From assembly GCF_040581485.1 (NCBI RefSeq), contig NC_090132.1, positions 11,729,001 to 11,793,000 of the forward strand: a stretch of DNA of 64,000 nucleotides. The letters are read 5' to 3'. The notes beneath the pieces were generated by a model. The model searched no databases. It was not told the DNA's origin and saw only the letters and a list, made by a program, of their open reading frames with translations. The DNA comes from Linepithema humile. Its lineage: Eukaryota > Arthropoda > Insecta > Hymenoptera > Formicidae. Both the position numbers and the translations under genes were made by a program. Below, piece after piece: positions 42,201-52,127 of this stretch (position 1 is the first letter of the stretch; each line of letters starts with the position of its first letter).

Positions 42201-43080
42201 GGGGCGATGGCTCAGGCGCATCCACGCGCAAGACTTAAAGCCGGGAAACGGGGATGAGACCCCCCCAGTTAAAGATAAAGTCCGCAATTCCGGGGAATCG
42301 GACTATATAAAGGCCGATTCCAGGAAATCAGATCACTCGTTCAAGATGAGTACCAGTCGCATCTTGAGCGAAATCGAGACCCTCTTAACCGAGGAGCCTC
42401 AGCGAGCAGCGACGACGTCGCAGCCGTTCCGCACCGTCCCCCGAGTGGGGACGTTAATACAGCGTTCCGACGCTGAAAATCGCCGAAAGGCGATATTTTT
42501 GGCGACACCACCACCACCGGTGCCGCGAGGACGAAAGCAGAAGTCTCCGGGCGACGTGTGCAATGCCACGCACACGCCGCTACCGGAGCGAAGATCCGCG
42601 GTCACCGCGCCGACCACCGCACGGACCAAGCCGACCAGGGCCGTAAGGATACGTCCCTGGGGCGGCCCACTGCCGACGACTTCGGTCATTGGACCTCGGC
42701 CGCCAATGGCCGTCCAGACGGTCGTTGGAACTCGGCCGCCAACGGCCCTTGCCGCACCCGCAGCCGCCGCATCCCGGCCAACACCAGCCGCCGCAACACC
42801 GACGCCAGCAGCCGCCGTCATATGGCCACCACCGGCCTCCGCTGCACCACCGCCGCCACCGAGATGGGATCCTGCGTCTCCACCACCCATCATGGTGGAG
42901 TACGCCCCACGAGCTTTCGCCGCTATACCGTACTTCTCGGTGATGAAGTCGAGACGGTACAAGCTCCGGACCACCGACGGAAGGAGATACAAACTCCTGT
43001 TCTCCAGGGAGGGGCGACTCCTCACCAGCCGTCAGCTGCCTCCGCAGGCTTCCGGCTCCCCAAGAAGGGGGGTGATGTAA
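39079..43080 (+). CDS. pol: Gypsy-A pol: protease, reverse transcriptase, RNase H, integrase
   Basis: This open frame of 1333 codons lies in the -1 frame relative to gag and overlaps it by about 170 bases. The order is protease LLDSGSDRSF (about residue 75), reverse transcriptase with FRVMPFGLHSAPATF and the catalytic VYLDDVIV (about 375-390), and RNase H with LQTDASTCGLG (about 535). Then comes integrase with an HHCC finger (H...H...CENC), IDLIGP, VSDNGKQF and VERTNR, and a GPY-like KYTGPYKV. After the integrase a Pro/Ala/Thr-rich tail of about 280 residues ends in a basic patch (SRRYKLRTTDGRRYK); there is no env. All catalytic motifs are present and no stop interrupts the frame. A G13 run near 41110 stays in frame. 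Confidence 0.95.
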   Translation: MLLALQAAGPYPTELQTAASQILFSVREGWGIFPRLSPAGGKRHAGRGNGGRPPAQLEIIFRPRPHIQITCCGKIITALLDSGSDRSFINSALAGYIVDKGYRPRTIHEHVTVADGGSAPITESFKLKIEIEGESFSHDFQVLPALGNEMLIGVDLWAYLGITLPPPPLPKFAPSDNADTISDGLTPRTDTETRQLRAFLDKKLSLFQHVVGPTNRIEHHLRLTDTRPIKQRYRPRNPAMQEIINEAVNEMEREGVIEPSQSAWSSPVVIVKKKDGKPRFCIDFRKVNAVTERDAYPLPHITATLDKLRGAKYLSTLDLKSGYWQVPLTAESRPITAFTIPGRGLMQFRVMPFGLHSAPATFQRLLDTVLGPALEPNVFVYLDDVIVVSATFSEHLQHLAEVFRRLREAKLRLNPEKCHFCRTELAYLGHIITQNGIHTDPAKISAVAQWPAPTTIRKVRQFLGMASWYRRFVDNFSTISAPLTRLTRKNARWQWGPEEESAFNALKGALVTAPVLACPDFRLPFVLQTDASTCGLGAVLTQNFTEGERVIAYASRTLNTAEKNYSATELECLAVVWGIRRMRDYLEGYQFTVITDHQSLRWLKNLETPTGRLGRWLFELQQYNFEIQYRRGALNKVADALSREPETCAVQPATCAWYRGLMRKIRSEPKNYSDYVIRGGGGKIYRHIRHDLEFRDHTENEQWKRCLPRSERKRIIQRFHNEPTAEHLGVSKTIHRVTRHYYWPGMFRDIARYVRNCENCLAYKPYQGKPAGRAHAHNVTAPWQQVTIDLIGPLPRSANGHSWLFVLQDRFSKWVELQPLRQATGEAVSRIVAERIIYRHGCPEKIVSDNGKQFVLRQFIGMLKSFGITHRTTLIYTPQCNPVERTNRTVKTMIAQFVERNHRTWDRHILALQYAYNSASHDATGLTPAFINYGRELASPHPEDRTHLSTPIPTTTWRRHLDEARELVTGNLARAFQRQEPYYNLRHRDWRPKIGETVWRREHPLSNKATGVNAKLAPKYTGPYKVGRIITPVIYDLRDKRGRWLRRIHAQDLKPGNGDETPPVKDKVRNSGESDYIKADSRKSDHSFKMSTSRILSEIETLLTEEPQRAATTSQPFRTVPRVGTLIQRSDAENRRKAIFLATPPPPVPRGRKQKSPGDVCNATHTPLPERRSAVTAPTTARTKPTRAVRIRPWGGPLPTTSVIGPRPPMAVQTVVGTRPPTALAAPAAAASRPTPAAATPTPAAAVIWPPPASAAPPPPPRWDPASPPPIMVEYAPRAFAAIPYFSVMKSRRYKLRTTDGRRYKLLFSREGRLLTSRQLPPQASGSPRRGVM
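43062..43075 (+). promoter_or_regulatory. Polypurine tract of Gypsy-A
   Basis: AAGAAGGGGGGTGA lies immediately before the 3' LTR. It primes plus-strand DNA synthesis in this class. Confidence 0.8.
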
Positions 43081-44346
43081 CGATGCAGACCGCTGCATCG
43101 TTACGGCTACGGACCGTCCATCGTCCGTAGCCCACCAAGGGCGCATCGCGCGCCGATAAATTTCCTATCAAAAACAGCGGCGGTCAACCGCCGAAAATCC
43201 CCTACACCCGACCGTTCCGAAATTCCGTATTGTGGGGGACTCGCCGCCGAAACCGCCGATGCTTGCCGATTCGAAATCATTCGGCCGCCAGCCGGGTATA
43301 AAAGAGGCCCGGCTGAACGTCTTCTCACCAGACTCCATTCGCTGATAGACAGCGAACATCCCTCTGCGAGTGTCCTCGTAGTCCTCAACCGAGCATACTC
43401 GGTTTTTCGTATACCTGTGCCAGCACACGAGTATCCTCGTGTACCGCCGAGCGTCCTCGGTATTCTTGATTCCCGCATACGAATCTATTCGTATACCCGC
43501 CGAGCGTACTTGGCTCCTCTAGGCCACCGAACTTCGTATTGCGGGCATTTCCGCATACCAAGCTAAGTCGCCGTTCTAAGATTCCGCCTTCGTACGAGCA
43601 TCCTCGTACTCCCGCCGAGCGTAATCGGTAACCTAAGTCCTGATACCGCGTTTATTCGCCGGGATTTCAAAATCGTAATCCGTCCGGCAAGCAAAACCAC
43701 GTCGACCAATCCGCGCCGCCGAATAGTCCGCATCGATCTACGATCGAACAGACTCGCGATACTACGAACGCACTCACCGACCAGCGCTCCGTATCGTACC
43801 AACCGTTGCGACACGATCGCCCGCGCTTGCGCTCTCACCGACCGCACCAAGACGCCTCACGTCACACTAAATAATTATTTCGCCGCCGCTCAAATAATTA
43901 TCTCATTATTGCCAATATTTCACATTTATTTTCACGTTGCTTTCGCTTTTATTTTGCGCCGCTTTAAAATAATTATTTCACCGTTGTTCAGATAATTATT
44001 CTGCTACCGCCGATACTTCGCTTACGTTCACGCCGCTTTATATTTATTCCACGCCGCCTCAAGATTTATTTCGCCATTGCCAAATAATTATTTCACCGAT
44101 ATTCTGTTACTGATTTCACCGATATATCCTTTCATATGTATTTTACCTAGCTCAAATAATTATTCAGCCGTTGCTTAATAATTCTTTCGCATCGCATGTA
44201 CACACACAGTCATCAAACATACTAAATTAAATAAACACGTCTTCTAATTTACCATTAACTAAACGCATTTTCTTTGACACACCCCCAACCGACCGAACCT
44301 GGATTCCGATGAGCTATACCGCGCTCGAAAAGCTCACACGGTTTCA
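43076..44346 (+). repeat. 3' LTR of Gypsy-A
   Basis: It matches 36895-38161 with about seven substitutions. It carries an extra GATC at about 43745 and one mismatch in the opening hairpin (GCAGAC). Confidence 0.95.
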
Positions 44347-44403
44347 AATACATAAAATATTAAACTATATAAATTAAACACTATGTATATTACTAAGCAT
44401 TAT

Positions 44404-47400
44404 TCACAAATGTATCTCGCGATGTCCCCATGGTAGAGTGTCGGTGGAACCGCATACGACGTGCCGCTTATCGTCGTACGGACTGAGCGCGAGCTTCGAC
44501 TCCGACACGGTGTACACCTCGTTCATCTTTGAGCGGATGCACGATTGACGCCGCGTCAGCTCGATTTCGGCGTTGAGGCACCGAGTGTAGTCGTCGAACG
44601 TTATCGTTCTAGCGATTACACTCTTTTTTACACCTTTAACCTTTTTGGTGTCTTTTTGGCCGGTGACTCTCAACGCGTACATCTTCGCTCTCAGTCCGAC
44701 AAATTCCGTCATGATCGCACCGTTATTCTCGTCTTTCATCAGACCGGGTACTTTCTTGTTGGCGCGCGGCATACCGTAAGCGTTGTCCTCGGAGTAGTCG
44801 CTCGTGTCGAATTTGGATATATCGCGTTTCATATCCCGATACGCGTCCTCGCAGTGCAGAAAGTATATCAGACTGTCGGTATCGGTGTACATAATTTTGC
44901 AATTGTCGCGGTAGAGAGACGCCATGTACTCGTAGTGAAACTCGTACAAGCAGGTCTTGGATATGTCGAGGATACCCACGCACATACCCACGTAGATCGG
45001 CTTGTCGAATTTCACTTCGAGTTTTCGCAACTCTACGGCGATCAGATCCTCCGAAAACACGCTTCGGCTGTGGAAATTCGGTTTCGCGATCATAGCCTCC
45101 GCTCCGTACCGACCATCCCACTGTGTAACGAGCCGGACATCCGTGTGATTTCGCACATTCTCCATGGTTTTGCCGAAAACCGCGTTGTTCATCAATTTGT
45201 ACAAATTTTTTTCGAAATCATTTTTCGCCCGTGTCCGAAACTGTGTATTCAGTTCTATGTATCCGCGGAGCCACGGAGATTGCGCGAATTGCAGTACGCG
45301 GTGAATCTTTGCAATTCGCAGACCATGTCGCACGCATTGTTGCAGATTACGATAGTGGATGACATAACGCTGCTTATCGTACAGCGTTGCGAGTAACTTG
45401 GGCTCCCGCTTGCCGGGCGGCTTATCGCACGTCGGGCAGAACGGCAGGTCGGCGTGCGCGTCGTGAAGATTCACCGGATACTCGAGATCGACTTCCAGCA
45501 CGTAACCGGTAGCCGAATTGGATGCAACGGACATTACGTCAAAGCTCGCGACATCATCGACCCATCGAAATTTGGCGTAGGGCAACGGTTGACACATCGC
45601 CCACCCGTACAAATTGTTTACATTATAGTACATTAGGTACGATGACGGTTCCGATGGGTCGTAGGATGGCATGTATTTGTTGTTGGCGGCGGCGTATCGG
45701 TTGGAGCATTGGCTGAGACCACCGCGTATACCGCACTCGACAAACAGTACCATATCGATGTCCGTGAGCAACTCGAATTTTACACGCGTGTACTTCAACA
45801 TAGCGTCCCACGTGTATCCCGGTAGAGTGTAATAATGAGCGGGATCTAAACCGTAACTCTTTATAGACATGTTTCGAAAATTTTCGAAAATATCCGCCAA
45901 CAAAAGAACGTCTGTTTTCAAATACAAATCGCTGTATTGGCCTAGATCTTCGATCGAAAAAGTTTGCCAGACGTTTGTCGCGTGCGCGTAATCGCTCTCG
46001 GATACCGTTTCTCCGGTGAGCGAGCTGTAAAACGATTCGCGCGATGGCAGGCTTGTGTCCCGGAGCTTGTCGACGCTGTCGACGTACTCGTAGGGAAACA
46101 CGCCTTTCCGAGTAAGCAGATTGAAATTTTCCGCGGATAAATGTTTGAATTCCGATCGTGAAATTTTTAATTCATCCACAGTTAAATAAGATGCCAATTT
46201 GTCGAGACTCGTACTGAGAAATTTAAACGAATCAATAAACCGTAATTTTATACACAATTTTGATTTTTGATCCATGGTATCTTTAACATTTTTTGTAAAT
46301 GAAATGTAACGCTCTTTCGTCAGCGGTAACAATTCGACGTTGCCTTCGAAAGCATTGGCAACGTCTTTAATAATGAAATGCGCGTCGTAACCGGATAAAT
46401 TGTGAAATATCACCGGGATAACGTCGGAGTCTATGTAATTTAGATTGCACGACGAGTGCGCGGCACCGCGGTAACGCCCGGTCAGATGACAATGATCGCG
46501 CACCCGCGTGTCGTCCGCTGTTAAGGGTTTCTCGCACACGTGACACGTTACGGCGCTACGGAATTCCTCCGATTCCTCCCGCGTAAGATCCGCCATGGGG
46601 ACGACGGTGGTGCGGATCGCTTTCACGCGGTGCGTCAAATCGTGCAGTTCGTTGACGAACCACGCTGTGCAATCCTCACCGCGATATGACTTAAAACTAG
46701 AGAGTGAATTATCGTAAGCGCAACTTACATAATATCCTACGCTAAAGGCTCTGTGATGTTGGTAGGCGTAAGTAGTACCGTCCTGATCCTCCTTTTTCTC
46801 GAGCGTACATTCGAGATCGGCGTACACTACGAACGGAACCCGCTCCTTCCGATTGTAATTCCAGAACGTCAGCCACTTGTCCTCGCCGGGGAGAACGACG
46901 GCGCAGTCGTTCATTTTCCCGCAGTCGACGCTGTGGACTGATAACTTCTCCCGTGTATAAAAGTAGTGTAGACACCTGTAATAATTTATTTGATTAAAAC
47001 TATGAAAAAAAAAAATATTGATTTATTTTATACGCATCTTTTTACTTACCGATCGCAAATGTACTTTTTATTTGCGTGCTTGCTCAGTTGCGAGCTCACC
47101 AACCGCGACAAGTTTTTGATGCACACAAAGTGTGCATCGTTGTTTTTACACACGTAGAGCAGGTTGACGTGCTTCTCCTTTTTGTCATCGGTGAGCCGCA
47201 GAGGAACGATTTTTGAGTCTTTGGTGGTGAAGACGTTGACGGAATGGCGTTTAGTTTCTCGAACTTTGTTATTTGCGGAAGCGTCATGGGGAACTCGATA
47301 TCACAGGTTGAGCACCGTCGAGGTAATGTGGGTATTCGATTGTTCTGTCTGAATTTTTTTCCGCAGGATACAAGGCTGCTACCACCGCCCACGCAAAGCA

Positions 47401-48127
47401 CGCATTATCCGTTTGATTTAACATTGACCACCGCCCTTTTTAGCATAATTTGCCACGGTAACTCGATGTGGCATCCCGCGTGCAGAGGATTGAACTTGTT
47501 CACATTGACGGTGAGATTCAGGATACGCGACAACGCCCATCCGCTATCGCGTTCCTGAAACTCCTCCAGAGCCGCCAGAATATCATCCTCCACGTGCCGC
47601 GTGTACCACTCGTTGAGATCGGATGTGGGAAACAACTCGCAATTTTTGGTGGCGATGGTCTTCACAGCAGTCTTGTCGCCCGCGACGAATTCCCCGTTGA
47701 ACGCGGTGTTAATCTTGACGCTGTTGTGTTCCGCCATGACGCCCTGGATCCGCTCGATAACCGTATTTTTTACATTTTCAAAAAATTCACGAGGATCTAT
47801 ATAGTTTTGGTTGATAATCGCACCGGTCAGCACACGGTTCCTAAACGCCGTCTCGATCTCCTTCCACGTGTAGCCCTTCTTCTCGTATCTACCGTATCCG
47901 GCACCGACGGGCACAAAACGCTCGTGCAGGGCGTCCCTCACACCCTCCAGACGCGCAATTTGTGCCACCAGAGAGTTGACTACTCCGGTGCGTTGCCTCT
48001 TGCGACATTGTTCCTTGAGAGAATCGAGGTACTCGTTGCACTCGTAGTCCCATGGAAGGAACTCTCCCGTCGTTTTGATATTCGCTGCTCGTACGGTAAG
48101 ATCGCGCTCCTTCTCCATTTTGAACAA
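44404..48127 (-). pseudogene. POLB: Protein-primed type B DNA polymerase of Maverick, spliced and broken
   Basis: Exon 1 (48127-47050) begins MFKMEKERDL and ends at a GTAAGT donor; exon 2 (46975-44404) follows a 74-base intron. The N-terminal domain contains FNPLHAGCHIELPW. Frameshifts are seen near 47404 and 47300. Exon 2 has zinc-like CLHYFYTREKLS, the exonuclease motifs VVYADLEC, FHNLSGYDAH and YLKTDVLLLAD, then polymerase motif A as YYNVNNLYGWAM, motif B as MNNAVFGKTMENV and motif C as MYTDTDSLIYF. In motif A the usual metal-binding Asp is Asn, so this copy should lack polymerase activity even apart from the frameshifts. The family replicates the element using a terminal protein as primer. 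Confidence 0.9.
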
Positions 48128-48150
48128 CTGTGATTAGTCGTTTTTTTTCT

Positions 48151-48168
48151 CACTCGCTTTATATACCC
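48151..48168 (-). promoter_or_regulatory. TATA promoter of Maverick polymerase gene
   Basis: GGGTATATAAAGCGAGTG is identical to the block before the terminal gene at 49218-49235. It lies about 30 bases upstream of the polymerase ATG. Confidence 0.7.
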
Positions 48169-48463
48169 GTTTGTTGCACACGACACCAACTATAAGCATA
48201 ACGATGATGCATTCCAACAACATGGCGCTGTCTACAATTTGTATAAACAATCCTTATTTTTTCTCTTCCGAGAATTATTGTAATATGATATCCCCACCAC
48301 TCCGAATTTACCCCCTCTCCTCCAAACATGATGACGCAATTTAAACAGGCGCTCTACTTTGATGCGCGCGTTGTAGGATAAGTCGGTATAGCGAATAAGA
48401 TGGCACGGAAAAATAATAAAAAATTTTAATTGCAGTTGAAATAATATTTATTAATATGTATTG

Positions 48464-49142
48464 TTACAACTCCGCAAAAACCTGAGTCACCAGTTCACAA
48501 TCAATTATATTATTCTTATCGAATAAATCGCTTTTGCGAATCGCCACGTGATCGGGGTCCTTCGCATTCCTCGCGATTTCTGAAAAGTGTGCGAACTTGA
48601 CATCAACCGTACCGGTGATGTTGTTCAACGAATGATTGATACAGTCTACGCAATATTCAAGTGCAAACATGTTACACACGGTTCGGTTTGACATGATTAA
48701 ACATAACGCTGATGTTGCCAGGCGCATTACTTTTAGGTTGTTCATTTTTCCAAAACTTAACGTGCAGTGTCCAACGGTCTGAGACGGTGCTTCGTCCACA
48801 TCGTTCTTAAAGAAGCTGGTGATGATGTCCCGTTGATTCATGAGTTCTTTCCATACGTCGTATGATAGACGTAGCTCCTTACCATGGTTGTCACCGAGAG
48901 CGATTTCTACACGGCTCGACGTTGAGACGTTGATTCCGATGTCGAGATATTTGTAACTGGTTTTTGTCAACGGGTATCTTCTAACCAAGATCCTAGATGA
49001 TTCTTTTTCCATCTTTGACATATTACTTTTTTGTTTTCTATGAAAAAAAAAAAATAAATTGTGAGTTTAAAAGTATAACAATTAAGTTTAAAGATGTAGC
49101 TAAAGAAACAACTTACTTCACGGTTGACATGGTGCAAAACAT
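48464..49142 (-). CDS. Maverick terminal accessory gene, two exons
   Basis: A 26-base first exon (49142-49117, MFCTMSTV) ends at GTAAGT. The second exon (49037-48464) follows a TTTTTTCATAG acceptor. The joined frame is 199 residues with no break. The body reads RRYPLTKTSYKYLDIGINV, VEIALGDNHGKEL, MNQRDIITSFFKND and ends DKNNIIDCELVTQVFAEL. A decayed homologue at 10429-11208 has the same intron phase. I recognise no motif for function. Position next to the inverted repeat, its own TATA box and conservation in two Mavericks suggest an early or accessory role. Without splicing an internal Met (MSKMEKESSR at 49021) could also serve as the start. Confidence 0.65.
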
Positions 49143-49217
49143 CGTTGCTAGTAAACGTCACAGCGAACTAGTAATTTTCTCAATGATTTCGAACGACTGA
49201 TGGTTCCTATTCTTTTT

Positions 49218-49235
49218 CACTCGCTTTATATACCC
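49218..49235 (-). promoter_or_regulatory. TATA promoter of terminal Maverick gene
   Basis: GGGTATATAAAGCGAGTG lies about 75 bases before the ATG at 49142. Confidence 0.7.
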
Positions 49236-49376
49236 GCTTGTTGTATACAAAATTGAAATCTGACAACATGGCGCCGAAAATGCTGACGTGGCTGCCTGTT
49301 GCTATGGGCTTTTGTTCTAAAATACAGCGATGATGCAATCCGTAAACCTGCACGAACCTGCATACTATAAACATTG

Positions 49377-49800
49377 CGATGATGCATTCCGACAACATGG
49401 CGCTCCACTTTGATGCGCAGAGAAAAACCAAAGGATCTAAACAGTTCTCGGAATCCTTTAACAATGATACATTCCGACAACATGGCGCTCCACTTTGATG
49501 CGCAGAGAAAAACCAAAGGATCTAAACAGTTCTCGGAATCCCTATCTCTTCCAGGAATCCTTATCTCTCGACGACTCATGTTTGTATTAACAATCCTTAT
49601 CTTATCTCTTCCGGGAATCCCGGAAATCCCCCACTTCCAGGAATTATTGTTATCTGATACCCCCCACCACTCCTAAATTACCCCCTCTCCTCCAAAACGA
49701 TGACGTCATTACCCCCTCCACTGTTATCTGATCCCTCTTCCCCTCTTCACCCGCACCCCCCTTATTGCCCCTGGGTTAGAACCGGCATAGTATAACTACT
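49377..49800 (-). repeat. Maverick right terminal inverted repeat
   Basis: Inverse of the left repeat. It carries two copies of the 85-base unit (against four) and ends GTATAACTACT before AACAGT. Confidence 0.9.
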
Positions 49801-49805
49801 AACAG

Positions 49806-49982
49806 TATTTAGAAATTTTATGTTGTGTTGAATTTTCGCATATATGTCCTGAGTTTCCAAAAATGTATGTATTAAAATTATTTATTAGAGTAAGAATATA
49901 TTATGTGTTAAAATTTACTAATAGAGATTTAAATAATAAGAAAGAAGGAACCAGAAAAACTAATATATTGTGTCATATTTAA
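49806..49982 (+). pseudogene. C-terminal end of P transposase beyond the Maverick
   Basis: From the right copy of the target duplication the frame used at 24949-24951 runs on for 58 codons to TAA at 49980. It reads YLEILCCVEFSHICPEFP and ends with a Lys-rich tail. This is the displaced end of the transposase gene at 21208-24951. Confidence 0.75.
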
Positions 49983-50850
49983 TAAAAAGAATGTTATCAA
50001 AATTAAACATCTTAAAAATTTTTTCTGACATTTTATTTATAATATTATATAATGTTGTAGGAGACTACTAATACTGTAAAAAGATTTACTGGGAAAGGAA
50101 TGAGAATCATTAATCTTCAACTATTGACAATATATTCTGCGGAGCAAATCAGAGATCACTCAAAAGCCAAACAACGTTCTTCCACATCAAAAAATTTGTA
50201 AATTAATTTTTTTATTTTATATTTCTCATTTAATTAATTCTTTTTAATTAAATAATTATAAGAAATGTTTATTTTATTTTAAATAGCTACTTCAACATTA
50301 TTATATTGTAGAAATATTGGATTATATCATCATAATAAATATTCAATTAAATGAGAACTCACTTTTAAAATCTTTATTTAATCGCTGAACCTTTCAATTT
50401 ATAATTAAATTATATCCATAACGCAAAAAATTTTTATCAAAACAAAATTTTATAATATACATAACAACAAATAATATATTTTTAAATACACAAATTTTTT
50501 GTGAAAATAGTATCTTCATTTTACATATTTTCTTGTATAATTCTTTTGTTACTTCACATTTTTATTATGTATAACTAATGTATATTGTATTTACTAATTT
50601 TTAATAGCACATTTTTTTTTTTTTTTTATATTAATTTATATTTTAATTAAAAACATTAAATATTAAAATAATTTTTCTCCTAATAGCTTTTGTAAGTCTC
50701 ATAATTATATATACATTACGTAGATTTCTATTTTAGATTCTATTACTATTCAAATTAAAGCGCGTGCACAACCAGTAACATGGCGATCGTGTAGCATCGA
50801 GATTAAAGATGCCGACACTGAGTGAACCTACTGTTCTTACTTATACTGTG
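49983..50850. other. 3' non-coding part of P-type transposon
   Basis: AT-rich sequence with no gene. Near its end is ACAACCAGTAACATGGCGATC, a direct-orientation relative of 21095-21115, followed by the terminal inverted repeat. Confidence 0.6.
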
Positions 50851-50922
50851 CCTGAACTTTAGAATTGGAGACCTAAATACATTTCCAAGACATTCAAGTA
50901 GTAAGTCTAATTTTCACAATCA

Positions 50923-51781
<859 letters not shown>

Positions 51782-52082
51782 CACCTCTTCTTTTGAAAAT
51801 TGCACGAGGTTCCGCCCTTGGTAAAAGCAGTTAATTTTCTTGACCAGAAAAGGGAACCACGAACGATTGGTTGAGGCCTCTAACAGCGTAATATCGACCT
51901 TTACGATCGTTGACCTGTTCTCAGCCAAGGGAAATCGTTCGACTCACGCGGTTGCCTCCTCTTATACCGACCAGCAAGCAAACACCACAAATTCATACTT
52001 TTATTGTTGCGTCCGTCCGTATACCTGACTCCGCCCCATTCCCTCCAGGTTAGGACGTAACAGTATTAGTAGAGAAAAAAAT

Positions 52083-52100
52083 TGGGGGCTCGCCCGGGAT
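52083..52100 (+). promoter_or_regulatory. Primer binding site of Gypsy-B, tRNA-Pro type
   Basis: TGGGGGCTCGCCCGGGAT matches the tRNA-Pro-type site used by several retroelements with one base different (C for T at position 11). It lies 20 bases after the LTR end. Confidence 0.65.
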
Positions 52101-52127
52101 GAAAAGTGCGATTTTTCAAAAATAGGG

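Larger units (their letters stand above)
36895..44346 (+). mobile_element. Gypsy-A LTR retrotransposon, complete
   Basis: LTRs of 1267 and 1271 bases flank a tRNA-Lys primer site, gag, pol and a polypurine tract. Both ends have AATA duplicated (36891-36894 and 44347-44350). It sits between the integrase and polymerase genes of the Maverick. The two LTRs differ at about seven bases plus one 4-base indel, so insertion is recent. Confidence 0.95.
24953..49800 (+). mobile_element. Maverick/Polinton giant DNA transposon
   Basis: It starts AGTAGTTATACTATGCCGG and ends with the exact inverse, and is flanked on both sides by AACAGT (24947-24952 and 49801-49806), the 6-base duplication typical of Polintons. 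Length is 24,848 bases, or about 17.4 kb without the nested Gypsy-A. It encodes protein-primed DNA polymerase, integrase, packaging ATPase, adenain-like protease, capsid proteins, a PLA2-like protein and accessory genes. Mavericks are virus-like, self-synthesising transposons. Confidence 0.95.
21010..50850 (+). mobile_element. P-type (THAP) DNA transposon, interrupted by a Maverick
   Basis: Terminal inverted repeats of about 33 bases occur: CACAGTATAAGTAAGAACAG at 21010 and its inverse ending at 50850. They are flanked by CCTGGAC and CCTGAAC, a near-perfect target duplication. Without the nested Maverick the element is about 5.0 kb. It encodes a four-exon THAP/P transposase. A similar GTGCACAACCA...ATGGCGA block lies in direct orientation near both ends (about 21092 and 50765). 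Confidence 0.8.

Noticed and set aside
42399..43146. Minus-strand 188-208-codon Gly/Arg-rich frames
   Set aside because: They are the antisense of the Pro/Ala-rich pol tail, where GC-rich sequence lacks stops by composition.
44545..45396. Plus-strand 283-codon frame opposite the polymerase
   Set aside because: It is a shadow of the DNA polymerase gene with its conserved motifs on the minus strand.
24953..49800. Bacteriophage or integrated bacterial DNA
   Set aside because: Integrase, ATPase and polymerase could suggest a phage, but introns, TATA boxes, chromodomain, 6-base duplication and inverted repeats identify a Maverick.
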